In this document: one piece after another, positions 44,540-55,000 of the stretch
How the letters are laid out: every line of letters begins with the position of its first letter
Position numbering within the stretch: position 1 is the stretch's first letter
Source: Multifurca ochricompacta
Taxonomy: Eukaryota; Basidiomycota; Agaricomycetes; Russulales; Russulaceae
DNA length: 64,000 nt
Assembly: GCA_022496185.1 (NCBI GenBank)
Contig: WTXG01000101.1
Span: 1-64,000, forward strand
Direction: 5' to 3'
Translations under genes and position numbers: made by a program
The notes under the pieces: generated by a model
What the model saw: the letters and a program-made list of their open reading frames with translations, nothing else
Databases searched by the model: none
Told to the model about the DNA's origin: nothing

Positions 44540-44880
44540 TGTTGAGATGGGCCGGTAGCGACCGGATAGTAGTTCAGGACTGGGCAGCCGGACTCCCGGG
44601 TGGACTCGATCTAATGATCGTGATAAGATGACCTAAAGTGGGTTCACTAACTGATTTAGATACAATTCCACATTGCACGCGCAGCACATTCCTTCTCACA
44701 TCTTGTCACAAGTAAATGGGACTATTTACTGTAATGATTTTCGCGTTTTTATGTAGTATAAAAAGTCGATACTTTGTAGGCATTCACTTCAGTTTTGACC
44801 ACAACAACTGAAGTGGGTATTAGCATCTTATCTTTACCATAGTTAGCTAACGCTTAGTAATAGCCTATCCGCTATCTACA
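44540..44880 (+). mobile_element. Solo LTR, family D, just upstream of NLR2
   Basis: It starts TGTTGAGATGGGCC and ends CTATCCGCTATCTACA. TATA box TATAAAAAG at 44757; stem CACTTCAGTT/AACTGAAGTG at 44785-44815. The end is partly repeated at 44929-44944. No clear 5-bp duplication. It replaces the ancestral NLR promoter flank that NLR1 keeps at 37300, and its transcription direction is away from NLR2. Confidence 0.78.
44757..44815 (+). promoter_or_regulatory. TATA box plus stem-loop (family D LTR)
   Basis: TATAAAAAG starts at 44757 and the 10-bp stem CACTTCAGTT/AACTGAAGTG starts at 44785, again 28 nt later. Confidence 0.65.
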
Positions 44881-45460
44881 TAGGTAAAGATACTAATTAA
44901 TATATTAGTTTTGACCACAACAACTGAACCTATCCGCCATCTACATAGTGTACGATCGCGAGACCGTATGAGTTCGTTGCGGAGAAAGGTTCCGCGAGAA
45001 AAGAGAGGGAGAGGGAAGCGTCTAGTCGTCGGTGGTAACTGATGGATGCTGGACTCGCCGAAGGTGCTGATGCGTCGAAATGTCTAGTGCGCTGAATATG
45101 CCGATATGTCGAGATGTCAAAGACTTAGCTGGCTTCGCTGCTGCTGGTTCTGTCGAATTTCGTGCTTGTCGTCGTCGAGATAGCTGCTTAGCACTCAAGA
45201 AAAAGAAGGAGAGAAAATGACCGTTGATTGTGCTTCTGCTGGGTGGTCCTACTACAAGCAAGTATGTACCTTTAAATACCTGTAGAGAGACCTAATAGAA
45301 AAGCGGTTATGAAGTAGAATTAAAGAAGAAAGAAGTTAAGGCGGTGAGAGGCGAGATGAAAGATAGCAATAAAGACGAAACCGGATGAAACCAGAAGAAA
45401 ACGAATGAACAGGCAGGCGGCCCGGAGCGTAAACAGTCTAAAAGAATGCTAAGTAAAGCT
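44881..45460. other. Intergenic stretch with a repeated LTR end
   Basis: 44881-44944 repeats parts of the family-D LTR (TTTTGACCACAACAACTGAA and the CCGCCATCTACA end). 44945-45460 has small ORFs with no recognised domain. It ends in AAGCT, the target duplicate of Copia C. Confidence 0.45.
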
Positions 45461-45872
45461 TGTGGAAACGCAGCTGAGGTTAGATAAGCGCTACCTAAAC
45501 GGGTAGCAAGATAATTCAGTTTGTGAATGGTCAAAACTGTACATTAATTAGTCTTTACCTAAACGGGTAGCAAGATAACTACGCGAGTAATGTTAGCTAT
45601 ACGCGTGGTAAAGATAATCTAAGTAGATACTCACTTCAGTTTGTGAATGGTCAAAACTGAAGTGTACAACACAGAAATAATGTCCTTAAATACTGTAAAG
45701 AGTGTGCTGTGCTATGGTCATAAAGGATTGTATCTTTAATCATAAGTAATCATAGTAAACGAGTGGAATGTCAGTAGGTATATTACAATGTCCACTTAAC
45801 TCCGTCTTGCACCGGCAACTCCGGTCACCTCTGATCCGGTCCGGCCAACTCTGATCCGTTACCGGCTCAACA
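45461..45872 (-). repeat. Copia C 3' LTR
   Basis: Plus-strand ends are TGTGGAAACGCAG and CCGGCTCAACA. It has internal direct repeats: CCTAAACGGGTAGCAAGATAA twice and TTCAGTTTGTGAATGGTC twice. In the minus orientation TATTTAAGG (45692-45684) precedes an 11-bp stem (45664-45632). Confidence 0.95.
45632..45692 (-). promoter_or_regulatory. TATA box plus stem-loop (family C LTR)
   Basis: On the minus strand TATTTAAGG starts at 45692 and CACTTCAGTTT...AAACTGAAGTG starts at 45664, 28 nt later, with a perfect 11-bp stem and an 11-nt loop. Confidence 0.65.
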
Positions 45873-45883
45873 TCCCCCCGTGA

Positions 45884-48800
45884 TTAAGACAATCCTATTA
45901 GTCCTAATCCAGAGACGAAGTCCATAAGTTTCGCTTGCGCGTGTGGCTTCGTAAATCCGTCAGCGAGCATATCTGCAGTGGGTGTTCTGATGAGTTCAAT
46001 AAAGCCTTGCTCGACATATTCGCGGATGGCGTGAAATTTGATCGGGATGTGTTTTGAGCGTCTGCCAGTCACAGGATTGAGTGCTAAGTCCACCGCGCCC
46101 TTGTTATCGCCGTGTAGGGGAATCGGGTCGGAGACTTCATAGCCTAGCTCAGAAAAGATGCTCCGGTACCACGCGGCTTGATTTGCCGCCTCGGCGAGTG
46201 CCATGTACTCGGCATGAGTGGTACTTTGGGCCACGGTCTTTTGCTTACGCGAAGTCCATGAGATCGCTGAGTCAGCAAGGAGAAAGACATAGCCCGAGGT
46301 TGAATGAAAGTCATCGGCATCGTCTCCAAGGCTGGAGTCCGAGTAACCGACGAGACCGGTCCCGCGCGCTCCATCGTAGCATAGCCGTAGGTCAGCTGTA
46401 CTGTTTAGATAAGCCAGTACGTACTTGGCAAGTCGTAGATGTTGCGGGGAAGGGTTTGCTGCGTACTGCGCAAGGCGGGCTACAGCGAAAGAGATGTCTG
46501 GGCGGGTCCCAATTTGTACATACAGTAAGCTCCCAATAATTTGTTGAAAATGTGTTATTTCTGCTTGAGTTGCCTGACTGGTGTACTTTACCAAATGGAC
46601 CTCAGCCCCAGCAGGAAGAGGCGTGCGGGTGGGGTTAGCGTCCGCCATGCCAAAACGTCCTACAATCTCTGAGATGTACCGGGATTGGTCGATCTCCAAA
46701 CGCCTGGCCGATCTGTCACGAGTGATCCGAACTCCGAGATAAGAGTCGATCTCGCCTAGATCAGTCATTTCATAGCGCCGAGATAAGATACCTTTGATCC
46801 GGTTAACTTCATCGAGAGAGTCGCCTAAGATGGTGATGTCGTCGACATAGAGGATAATAATGATTAGTCCCTCCCCTTCTTGGCGACGACACACGTAAAC
46901 TCCTGCATCGGAATGCGTGCGCGTGAAGCCGAGCTCCAAAAGGACTCCATGGAATTGCAAGTTCCATGCGCGCGAGGCTTGTTTGAGACCGTAAATTGCC
47001 TTTTTGAGCAGGCATACCTTGTTCTCCTGACCTGATTCGACGAAACCCAGTGGTTGCTCCATGTATATTACCTCATCCAGTAGCCCATTGAGGAATGCCG
47101 ACTTGACATCCATCTGATGGATCTCCCAATCCTCTAGCGCGGCCAACGCTAGCAAGAGTCGCAGGGACTCGAACCGAGCTACTGGAGAGAATGTCTCATC
47201 GTAATCAATTCCCTGAATCTGAGTGAAACCCTTCGCTACCAAGCGCGCGCGAAAGCGACCATCGGCTTTGCGCTTGAATACCCACTTAGACTTGACGGCC
47301 TTACGGTCCGCCGGTAAGTCCACTAGGGTCCACGTCCCATTCTTGGCTAGTGCGTCCATCTCATATTGGCACGCTTCTTGCCAGTCACCTGCAAACTCCG
47401 ATTTCATCGCTTCCCGATACGTTAGTGGGTCGCGATAAGCGGCTGCTGCTAGCAAAGCCTGTTCACCCAGGCGCCCTTGATCATCCAACTCGGCATTGTC
47501 TTCGCCGAAGTATCGTGGATTTCTGCGAGGGTTCTCTCGCAGTCTCCGAGGGGGCACGACCTGTGAAGCAGGGTCACCGGTCCGCTGAACCCGGAAAGTC
47601 CGGTTTCGTGGTGCGCGGGGTGGAGGTTCTTGCAGTGCGGCGCGAGAAGGCGGAGTGACAGGAATGGAAACTTGTGCGCGTTGTGTAGCATCAGGGGAAG
47701 GTGTCCTTGGCGGACGGACCTCCCCTAGTCCCTGTGTAGAGACTGTCATAGGAAATGAAACTGCCAGGGGCCCCTCAAGGGCCGTGGGGTTCTCAGAACT
47801 AGTGGACGGCTCACCACTATCCTGAAATGGAAAGGAACGCTCATCAAAGATCACGTCGCGAGACATGATGACCGCTCGGGTACTCTTATTCCATAACCGG
47901 TAACCCTTTGAACCCGGTTCATACCCGACAAACGTAGCCTCGATCGATCTCGGATCGAGCTTCCTGCGTTTGTCCTCAGGCACGTGTACATATGCCTTGC
48001 ATCCGAAGACCCGGAAGTACGAAACGTCTGGAGTGTGACCAGCACTCCAGAGCTCATGCGGTGTGCGCCAACCTATCGTGCGGGTGGGAGTCCTGTTGTA
48101 AGTATGCACGGCAGTATCCACTGCCAACTCCCAGAAGCCGAGGGACAATCCGGCGCCATGTAACATCGAGCGCGCCTTGTCAAGGATCGTCCTGTTCCAT
48201 CGCTCGGCTATCCCGTTTTGTTGTGGTGAACCCGGCATCGTTAACTTGTGCTCGATTCCCTTCTCGTCCAATACTGATCGAAGAGCGCCTGACAAATACT
48301 CCCCTCCCCGGTCAGAGTGTAGCGCGCGCAGTTTTTCCGAAGTCTGGGTCTCTGCCCAGGCCAGGAACTTCTTGAAAGCGGCTGCACACTGATCCTTACT
48401 CTTTAGGAAGTACACCACTCCATGCCTGGAGTAGTCATCGATAAACGTTGCGATGTAAAGTGCGCCTTGAATGGATTGGACTTGCATCGGCCCGGCCAGA
48501 TCGCTGTGTACGATTTGAAGTAGCCGGTCCGATCGCTTGTGAGAAGACTTGAAGGGAAGTCGCGACTGTTTCCCGAGTTCGCACCCGGAACACGGCGACT
48601 GATCGTGATTGATCGGAGCATCGAGAGTTATACCTTTTACAGATTCATGGTATCGCTTTAGGGCATCGTATGACATGTGCCCCATGCGATGATGCCAGAT
48701 GTCGATAGGAAGTGAAGTGCGCGCGTGCGCATTGAGGCCTGCCATGGAGGTGTCCAACCAGTAAAGGTTCGCCTCCAAGTAGCCTCTTGCTACTGTCCGG

Positions 48801-49942
48801 TCTTGGACTGAGATCAGAAAATGATTATCTTGGAACGAGATCCGAGCCCCCTTTTGGGCAAGAGCGCGCGTTGAGATGAAGCGCGTCTTCACGTCTGGAA
48901 TGTGTAGAACGTTATTCAGCGTGATTTCGGACTCTTTGTTCCCTACAGTGGTAGTGAATACCACGGTCCCAACCCCGATCTGCTTCACATTAGAATTGTC
49001 ACCTAAGCGCACTATTCCATGTGCGAGCTTGTATGTCGTGAAGTCTGATCGATGCGGGGTAATATGATGAGTCGCACCAGAATCCATCATCCATCTGGAT
49101 CTCTCAGCCGAGTACAGGGCAACACGAAGCTTGTCATTGTCGTCGGCTACCTCTACAATCGATGCCGAAGTGGTAGCTAAGTGAGCGTTCACCGCCTTAT
49201 TGGCTGACGCTGCCTCCGTTGCCTTCTTGTCCTCTGCATCTTTCTTCTTCTTCCGACACTCCGTAGCCTTGTGCCCGCTTTTCTGACAATAAAAGCATTT
49301 AATATTTGGTTTATTTGATTTGTTTTTGATGGGCGCGGCTTTGTTGAGTGACGCGGAAGCTCCGGATCGCCGACCTTCCTCATTGAGAATGCGATCTTGT
49401 ATGACCTGAGGTAAGAGGCCCGACGGTGCACCGGAAGCGAGTATTGTTGACGCGACGGCTGAGTAAGACTCGGGTAGAGCCTTGATGAGGATAAATGAAA
49501 ACTGGAGATCGGAGATCTCCATCTCGTTGTTCTTGAGACTGATGCGAGCTTCATTCAGCTTTTGTAATTGTGGGAGCATTGGCGAGGAGTCGTCAAGGGC
49601 AGTGCCTGTGAGGGACGCCCAAGTGTTGAATGTTGACATAGATCCAACTCCTCCGTAGACACGATGCAGCTCGTCCCACTTAGCTTTACAAGTAGCAAAC
49701 TTAGTATCATCTGCTACAGCCGTCCAGACGTCCTTCTGAGTATAGACTTCAAGGACGCCTACAAGAACGCCTTCCTTTTCGTCCCAGTCTGCTGGGAGAG
49801 TAGGGGGCGGGGGACCGACTAAGTGGTTCCGGACGCCATTCATCCGGAAGATTGCCATCATGCGTGCCGACCAAGTAGGCCAGTTTGCTCCATCGAGGAT
49901 CTCGATCGTGGCTGAAGGTGGGAATGAAAATGTAGGGGCCAT
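45884..49942 (-). CDS. Copia C Gag-Pol polyprotein, 1352 aa
   Basis: It starts MAPTFSFPPSATIEILDGAN. Gag is residues 1 to about 200; the zinc knuckle CFYCQKSGHKATEC is at about 216-229; the protease MDSGATHHI at about 286-294; the integrase zinc region (WHHRMGHM...CSGCELGK) at about 417-458. The integrase triad is HSD about 480, HSD about 544 and AER about 580. The RT runs from about 885 (KSKWVFKRKADGRFRARLVA) with YVDD near 1033. RNase H (YSDSSLGDDADDFHSTSG, QSTTHAEYMALA, GDNKGAVDLALNP) runs to about 1310. All catalytic residues I can check are present and there is no stop or shift. It would be cleaved by its own protease in cytoplasmic particles, and its cDNA integrated with a 5-bp duplication. 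Confidence 0.95.
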   Translation of the reverse strand: MAPTFSFPPSATIEILDGANWPTWSARMMAIFRMNGVRNHLVGPPPPTLPADWDEKEGVLVGVLEVYTQKDVWTAVADDTKFATCKAKWDELHRVYGGVGSMSTFNTWASLTGTALDDSSPMLPQLQKLNEARISLKNNEMEISDLQFSFILIKALPESYSAVASTILASGAPSGLLPQVIQDRILNEEGRRSGASASLNKAAPIKNKSNKPNIKCFYCQKSGHKATECRKKKKDAEDKKATEAASANKAVNAHLATTSASIVEVADDNDKLRVALYSAERSRWMMDSGATHHITPHRSDFTTYKLAHGIVRLGDNSNVKQIGVGTVVFTTTVGNKESEITLNNVLHIPDVKTRFISTRALAQKGARISFQDNHFLISVQDRTVARGYLEANLYWLDTSMAGLNAHARTSLPIDIWHHRMGHMSYDALKRYHESVKGITLDAPINHDQSPCSGCELGKQSRLPFKSSHKRSDRLLQIVHSDLAGPMQVQSIQGALYIATFIDDYSRHGVVYFLKSKDQCAAAFKKFLAWAETQTSEKLRALHSDRGGEYLSGALRSVLDEKGIEHKLTMPGSPQQNGIAERWNRTILDKARSMLHGAGLSLGFWELAVDTAVHTYNRTPTRTIGWRTPHELWSAGHTPDVSYFRVFGCKAYVHVPEDKRRKLDPRSIEATFVGYEPGSKGYRLWNKSTRAVIMSRDVIFDERSFPFQDSGEPSTSSENPTALEGPLAVSFPMTVSTQGLGEVRPPRTPSPDATQRAQVSIPVTPPSRAALQEPPPRAPRNRTFRVQRTGDPASQVVPPRRLRENPRRNPRYFGEDNAELDDQGRLGEQALLAAAAYRDPLTYREAMKSEFAGDWQEACQYEMDALAKNGTWTLVDLPADRKAVKSKWVFKRKADGRFRARLVAKGFTQIQGIDYDETFSPVARFESLRLLLALAALEDWEIHQMDVKSAFLNGLLDEVIYMEQPLGFVESGQENKVCLLKKAIYGLKQASRAWNLQFHGVLLELGFTRTHSDAGVYVCRRQEGEGLIIIILYVDDITILGDSLDEVNRIKGILSRRYEMTDLGEIDSYLGVRITRDRSARRLEIDQSRYISEIVGRFGMADANPTRTPLPAGAEVHLVKYTSQATQAEITHFQQIIGSLLYVQIGTRPDISFAVARLAQYAANPSPQHLRLAKYVLAYLNSTADLRLCYDGARGTGLVGYSDSSLGDDADDFHSTSGYVFLLADSAISWTSRKQKTVAQSTTHAEYMALAEAANQAAWYRSIFSELGYEVSDPIPLHGDNKGAVDLALNPVTGRRSKHIPIKFHAIREYVEQGFIELIRTPTADMLADGFTKPHAQAKLMDFVSGLGLIGLS

Positions 49943-50286
49943 GCTGCTAAGCGACGGTTTTCAATCTGGGTGGAGCGTTAGACCCAGATTATCAAGATCG
50001 GACCAACCCCGATGTATCCAACTGTAACGCTCTGAACTCGGAAGTCCAGTCCCTTGTTAGGGATTACTCACACGTGCTTCAGCGTCGCCACGCTACCTCG
50101 CACGGCTCGCGCGAAGCCCGGGTGAGGGGCCCAGTCTACACCGATCCACCGGTTCCAGGAGCCGGGGAATGGGGTTCTACAAGTGAACAGAGGCTTGCCT
50201 TTTCGGGAGATATCAAAAACACGTGATCTGAAAAGGAAGCTTGTGTAATAAAATGTCGATCTTCTTCTGGATTATTCAGTTACGGC

Positions 50287-50300
50287 CAGGGCCCATAACC
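50287..50300 (-). promoter_or_regulatory. Copia C primer-binding site
   Basis: On the minus strand GGTTATGGGCCCTG abuts the 5' LTR end at 50301. It is identical over 14 bases to the B1 and B2 sites although the LTRs of families B and C are otherwise different. Confidence 0.75.
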
Positions 50301-50712
50301 TGTGGAAACGCAGCTGAGGTTAGATAAGCGCTACCTAAACGGGTAGCAAGATAATTCAGTTTGTGAATGGTCAAAACTGTACATTAATTAGTCTTTACCT
50401 AAACGGGTAGCAAGATAACTACGCGAGTAATGTTAGCTATACGCGTGGTAAAGATAATCTAAGTAGATACTCACTTCAGTTTGTGAATGGTCAAAACTGA
50501 AGTGTACAACACAGAAATAATGTCCTTAAATACTGTAAAGAGTGTGCTGTGCTATGGTCATAAAGGATTGTATCTTTAATCATAAGTAATCATAGTAAAC
50601 GAGTGGAATGTCAGTAGGTATATTACAATGTCCACTTAACTCCGTCTTGCACCGGCAACTCCGGTCACCTCTGATCCGGTCCGGCCAACTCTGATCCGTT
50701 ACTGGCTCAACA
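50301..50712 (-). repeat. Copia C 5' LTR
   Basis: 412 bp, matching the 3' LTR except for one base noted by eye. Confidence 0.95.
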
Positions 50713-50979
50713 AAGCTTTCGTGCTATGCAACGATCGCATTTGTACCGTATCAGAGACAGTCCAAAACTATAGTCGAATTAATGTCAGAATATTTTATTA
50801 GCAGAACTTAAATGAAGAGAGCAAACTGGACCAGCCAGAAGTGGTGACATTCGAGAGAAAGGATTGGAGGCGGAAGGTAAGGCGGGCCGGAGCGGACCGA
50901 AGCGGATGGTTTCGGGCTCAGAGCTCACGCTATTCCTACAATAGATAGTTACACCCTTTTACAGCTGCGTTTTGTCAGT
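50713..50979. other. Intergenic stretch, nothing recognised
   Basis: It begins with the AAGCT target duplicate. No domain-bearing ORF or shared repeat was seen. Confidence 0.45.
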
Positions 50980-51180
50980 AAGAGGATCCCTGGGAAAGGT
51001 GGCGGATGGTTATCGACGGATTATGTATAGATAGCCGCCTAAAAGCTATGATAGACGCTGGGATGTAGAGGCTGCATCTTGGAGGACCAGTGAGACCAAA
51101 TTTTGCAGATGGGGCACCAGAACGGGCCATGACTGACCATCTGGCTATTTATTTTTTTTAAATCGATTTTTATACTAGAA
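50980..51180 (-). repeat. Orphan copy of the NLR1 upstream flank
   Basis: It matches 37315-37545 (GAGGATCCCTGGGAAAGG, TTATGTATAGATAGCCGCC, GACGCTGGGATGTAGAGG, CATCTTGGAGGACCAGTGA, GACCATGACTGACCATC-like) with a small internal deletion. No NLR coding sequence adjoins. It is followed, as at NLR1, by a family-D LTR fragment. Confidence 0.7.
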
Positions 51181-51270
51181 GAGTGAGAGAAATATAACTA
51201 CAAAGGAACGTGTTGTAGAATTGTCTTTAACTGACGCACTTTAGATTAGATTATCTTATCACGATCATAG
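51181..51270 (-). repeat. Family-D LTR fragment
   Basis: GAGAGAAATATAACTAC, TTGTCTTTAACTGACGCAC and TTATCTTATCACGATCA match 37660-37760, so this flank and its LTR piece were duplicated together. Confidence 0.6.
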
Positions 51271-51292
51271 GTGACGAGGCATGAAAGAAGGC

Positions 51293-51582
51293 CCTGGAGC
51301 ACGACCCACCACCGTCAAGCCCTACGTCGAGAACTTGCTCACTTTCATCCAGGACACGCGGGCCTTCACTAGGCCGTTTTCATCGGAACGACCTCGCGAG
51401 CCGGATTAAATCCGAGTCGGTGATGTCGGGTAAGTTCACCTTTACACTTTGACCCCGCACCTTACTTTCCTTCCCCTTTACACTCCTGTCTCTGTACACA
51501 TACTTTCTCCACCATATTTTCCCCTACCAAGGGCTTGAAGCGCGAATAAACTCGATTTCAAAAAAAGAAAAAAAGAAAAAAA
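51293..51582 (+). mobile_element. Free-standing SINE with 17-bp target duplication
   Basis: GAGGCATGAAAGAAGGC occurs directly before (51276-51292) and after (51583-51599) the unit. The body ends CGAATAAACTCGATTTC plus an A-rich tail with interspersed G. GGATTAAATCC near 51413 is a weak match to the pol III B box, so a tRNA origin is possible but not proven. It has no coding capacity. It shares its core with the SINEs inside both TIR elements. Confidence 0.85.
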
Positions 51583-51599
51583 GAGGCATGAAAGAAGGC

Positions 51600-52060
51600 A
51601 AATTAAATTTGTTTATTTATTTTTTCCATGTCAGGTGAGAGTGCATATGTGGCGTGGAATATACTGTTCCCACGCCTACGAGAATAGCCGGCCTGGGCCA
51701 GGGTTTCTGACCTGACCCCTGAAGACTAAAACTATCAACTATCATGAACCTGATTCCTGTCACACGCACATGTATACCTTGACGAACAACTAGCACGTCT
51801 GAGTTTACCTGCCAGTCCTGAGATGGTGTGGGCATCTGTTTGGAAAATGATGGGGTACTGACATGCAGGCTTCTGACTGGGACTAACAATGTCAAAATGA
51901 TTATTATGTTTGGTTCTGGTTCAAGGACGTGTCAACTTTGCATCTCTTTTTGATCACGAAGGGTAGTTGCATCGGAATCAAGCAGTATCGATCTCTCTCT
52001 AAACGGACAACACAAATTTGTTACTGCACAACTTGGGTGATATCTATGCCACGTCATCAT
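51600..52060 (-). other. 3' flank of the giant DUF3638 gene
   Basis: It includes an AT-rich AAATTTGTTTATTTATTTTT stretch. A 92-codon minus-strand frame (51617-51895) has no recognisable domain and is not called as a gene. Confidence 0.45.
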
Positions 52061-55000
52061 TCAAGACGAGGAGCCCAACATCGCCTCCTCACTCAACGGA
52101 CGAGCATTCAATACCTGCCCAAGGTGTGTCCTCTCGTATCCCATACCCTTCCGTCGTAGCCCTATAAGCTTCTTTAATATAGATATCTTACTCGTCTTGA
52201 ACGGAGATCCCTTCCCGGTGCGGTGTTCTGGAGGTACAAAGCCATCCATTTCACTATATCCCGCCTCTGGATGTGCCATTGACATCGCAAGAAGAGTGCA
52301 CACCCCCGTGTAATCCTCTCTGGTGTCAAAGTAGAGTTGCCCCGCAAATAAGTTCAGCTCCGTTCGAATGTGCGTGGGAACAGTCCACGCCGGTGTCGGT
52401 AAATCCGGGATGGAATAGAATGTGAGATCGGAGAAGGAACGCATCGAGGTTGTGACTCTCGGTGCGTATAAATGAAGTCTGACTTTCTCGCTCTCGCGAA
52501 TTACTGGAAGGAGCTCATTCGCTTCATGCGGACTAATCACGATGAATGTGCTGTTCCTCCCCGATCCGCTCGAGAGTATCCAGTTCACCGGGCGAAGATA
52601 ATCCGTCAAGCCCGTGCCGGTCGAATTCATAGTCGTGGTGGCGAAATCTGCCGTCGCGAGAGGAGAAGGGGACCAGTCCACCATCGAATCCAGCTCCTCG
52701 TCAATGCCAAGGGGAGCAAAGAGTGGGAGGATGTACTTCGAGGAGCTCGGAATCTCCCCGGTCGCAACGAAAGTGCGGATGTCCTCATGGATAAGATGCT
52801 GAGCTAGCTGGACCTTCCCGGGGCGCTCTAGGTGATGTTCCCGCTCGATCTCGTGATTGACTTCACGCTCTTGCTCCTCCGCCATCCTGACGTCCACAAA
52901 ATCCATCGCTCCAAGATGTTTCACTCGTTCGCCTATGGCTGGGATATCGTTTATCTCCAGATTTATCCCAGTGCTTGAAACAGTATCGTATGTTTCTTCC
53001 AAGGTTCGCGACTCGGGTTGTAGCCATGCGTTTTTGAGAACTTTCACGTTTCCAGAGGACTTGTACTGTTTGTATGCTTTGAAGCGTTTATGGTGATCAA
53101 GGCCTTGCTCTGCCCAGTGTGGGAGGTGATGACGGATGTCTTCACATGTCTCATACATCGCCCAGCGAACGACGTCCAATACTCGGATCCGACTTCCAAA
53201 TGCTCTTCCGTTCGGAATAAGGCTTCGGATCCTACGATCGACTTCACCAGGCGCAAAGAACATTACAGAATGACCCTTCCCCAGTTGACGCATCCGCATG
53301 CACCCTGTATCGAAGTCACTCTTTGGCCCTTTGGCTACTCGGTCTGCTCACCTTGTAACAATCTATCTTTAGTCACCTTCGGCCCGAGAGTGACAGCTGC
53401 ACGTGTTCCTTGAGGAAGTTTCAGGTCGGTTCCTCGAGTGTGCGCGTCGTCTAGGTAGACTACGCATTTGTCGAGCTGCCTGTTGAAAGGAGAGGAGATA
53501 AAAGGTTGTATAGTCCCGTCCTGGGTGAGCACGGTGAGATGGTCGTCGTCGTTGAAGAAGATAGCTGCGGAGATATCGGGTAGAAGAGAGAGCCAGCGTT
53601 GTGCCAAGTCCTGGTTTTGAAGCTCGAGCATCTGAGCTCCTACGTCGAGCAATACCCGAATTTGGGGGTTCTGGTTGACGATGCGTTGCAAGAAAGCTTC
53701 TGCAGGTTCTCGTTCACCGTTTTCCCCTTCGGTACACTCATAGTAGTTGTTTTCGGACTGAAGGAGGTACTGCAAAACAAGTGCGTTCGTGCTGAGCTGT
53801 GATGCGGGGTCTTCCTGGTTGATTGACGTTGGCAATAGGTATCGATTGTCGTTTGTTCCGCTGAAACCAGTCGTAACGTTCTTCTTCTCTTCCACTAAGT
53901 CCCAGCCTGAGGTAGGTAATTTCGATGGGAATTCCCTTGCCGCTCGAGGGAAGACCACATATGACAAGTAGAAATCCACCACTCTAGTATTCCTCGAGAA
54001 GAGCGGCATAAGGAACTCATCGACTTGGGCTTCATCCATCTGGTTCACGCCGTTAAGCTGGCATAAAGCTGTGGGAAGGTCTCGCTCAAATCCCACCCAG
54101 TGGTCGTATTCAATTTCCGGATTGTCGATCTTGGCCAGCAAGTCGAAGCAGAGGAGTAATTGATCCCTCGTCAAACCGCCATAATAATAACTTAGACAGG
54201 TTAGTGTGATGGCAACGTCTGGGTGGCCAAATTCAGCTCTCAAGCTCGGAACATCCTGCGTGCCCCTTCAGCGGCCTATCGGCGATCGGCTAACTTGTCA
54301 TAACATACCTTGGCACGATAAGGTACTGCCAACAACGTCCTGCTGGAATCGAGACCATAGTCGACCCTCCAACGTCTTGCTTTGAGCACATAGTAGAGAA
54401 TGCCTTCACCATCCATCAAGAGCCCGCGGAGCAAGAGAATACCATTCCACAGACTAGTCCCAGAGCAGTGCGAGTGGATCAAACTACGATCTTCATCTGA
54501 AACCCGTTTCTGGGTTATGAACCGGCGAGTGGCCTCCCGAACAAGTGGTGGGAGAACGGTCAGCGGAAGATTAGATAGTGCGCCGCTTAGAGCGTCATCG
54601 ACGATGAGGGAAGAGATCTTTTGAGAGATGGCATGATCAAGAATTCGCATGATAGGAAATTCTTTCTGAGTCTGATCGAGTTCAAACCTTTTTGGAAAGC
54701 TAGCGTGTAACTGCGAGGCGTGAGCTCTTAACCGGCTGAGCACCTGTTGTATCGTGGTCCACCGACTGGGATGATCGTCGACAGGCATTTGCTTGCCTGC
54801 AGTATAGACCAGTTGGTAGCGCACATGAAGAATTTCGTCACTCTCGTCAAGCACATCGCGGGATGCTTCGGTCACCCAGTCCTGTAATGCCCCCAGGTCG
54901 TGAGCTATGGCGCGTTTCTCGCGGTTTCCAGTGGACGTGAGGACGGTGTCGATGTGCATGAGCTTTTGTGAAAGGATATGCTCAGGCTGGACAACGAGGA

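Larger units (their letters stand above)
45461..50712 (-). mobile_element. Copia family C, apparently complete
   Basis: Both LTRs are 412 bp (45461-45872, 50301-50712) with one difference seen (CCGTTACCGG against CCGTTACTGG near the right-hand end). AAGCT flanks the element (45456-45460, 50713-50717). It has a primer-binding site, a full polyprotein and the polypurine-like GGGGGGA beside the 3' LTR. This is the best candidate here for a recently active autonomous element. Confidence 0.96.

Noticed and set aside
51617..51895. A 92-codon minus-strand ORF downstream of the giant gene
   Set aside because: No domain, no splice support and a TE-rich setting; not distinguishable from chance.
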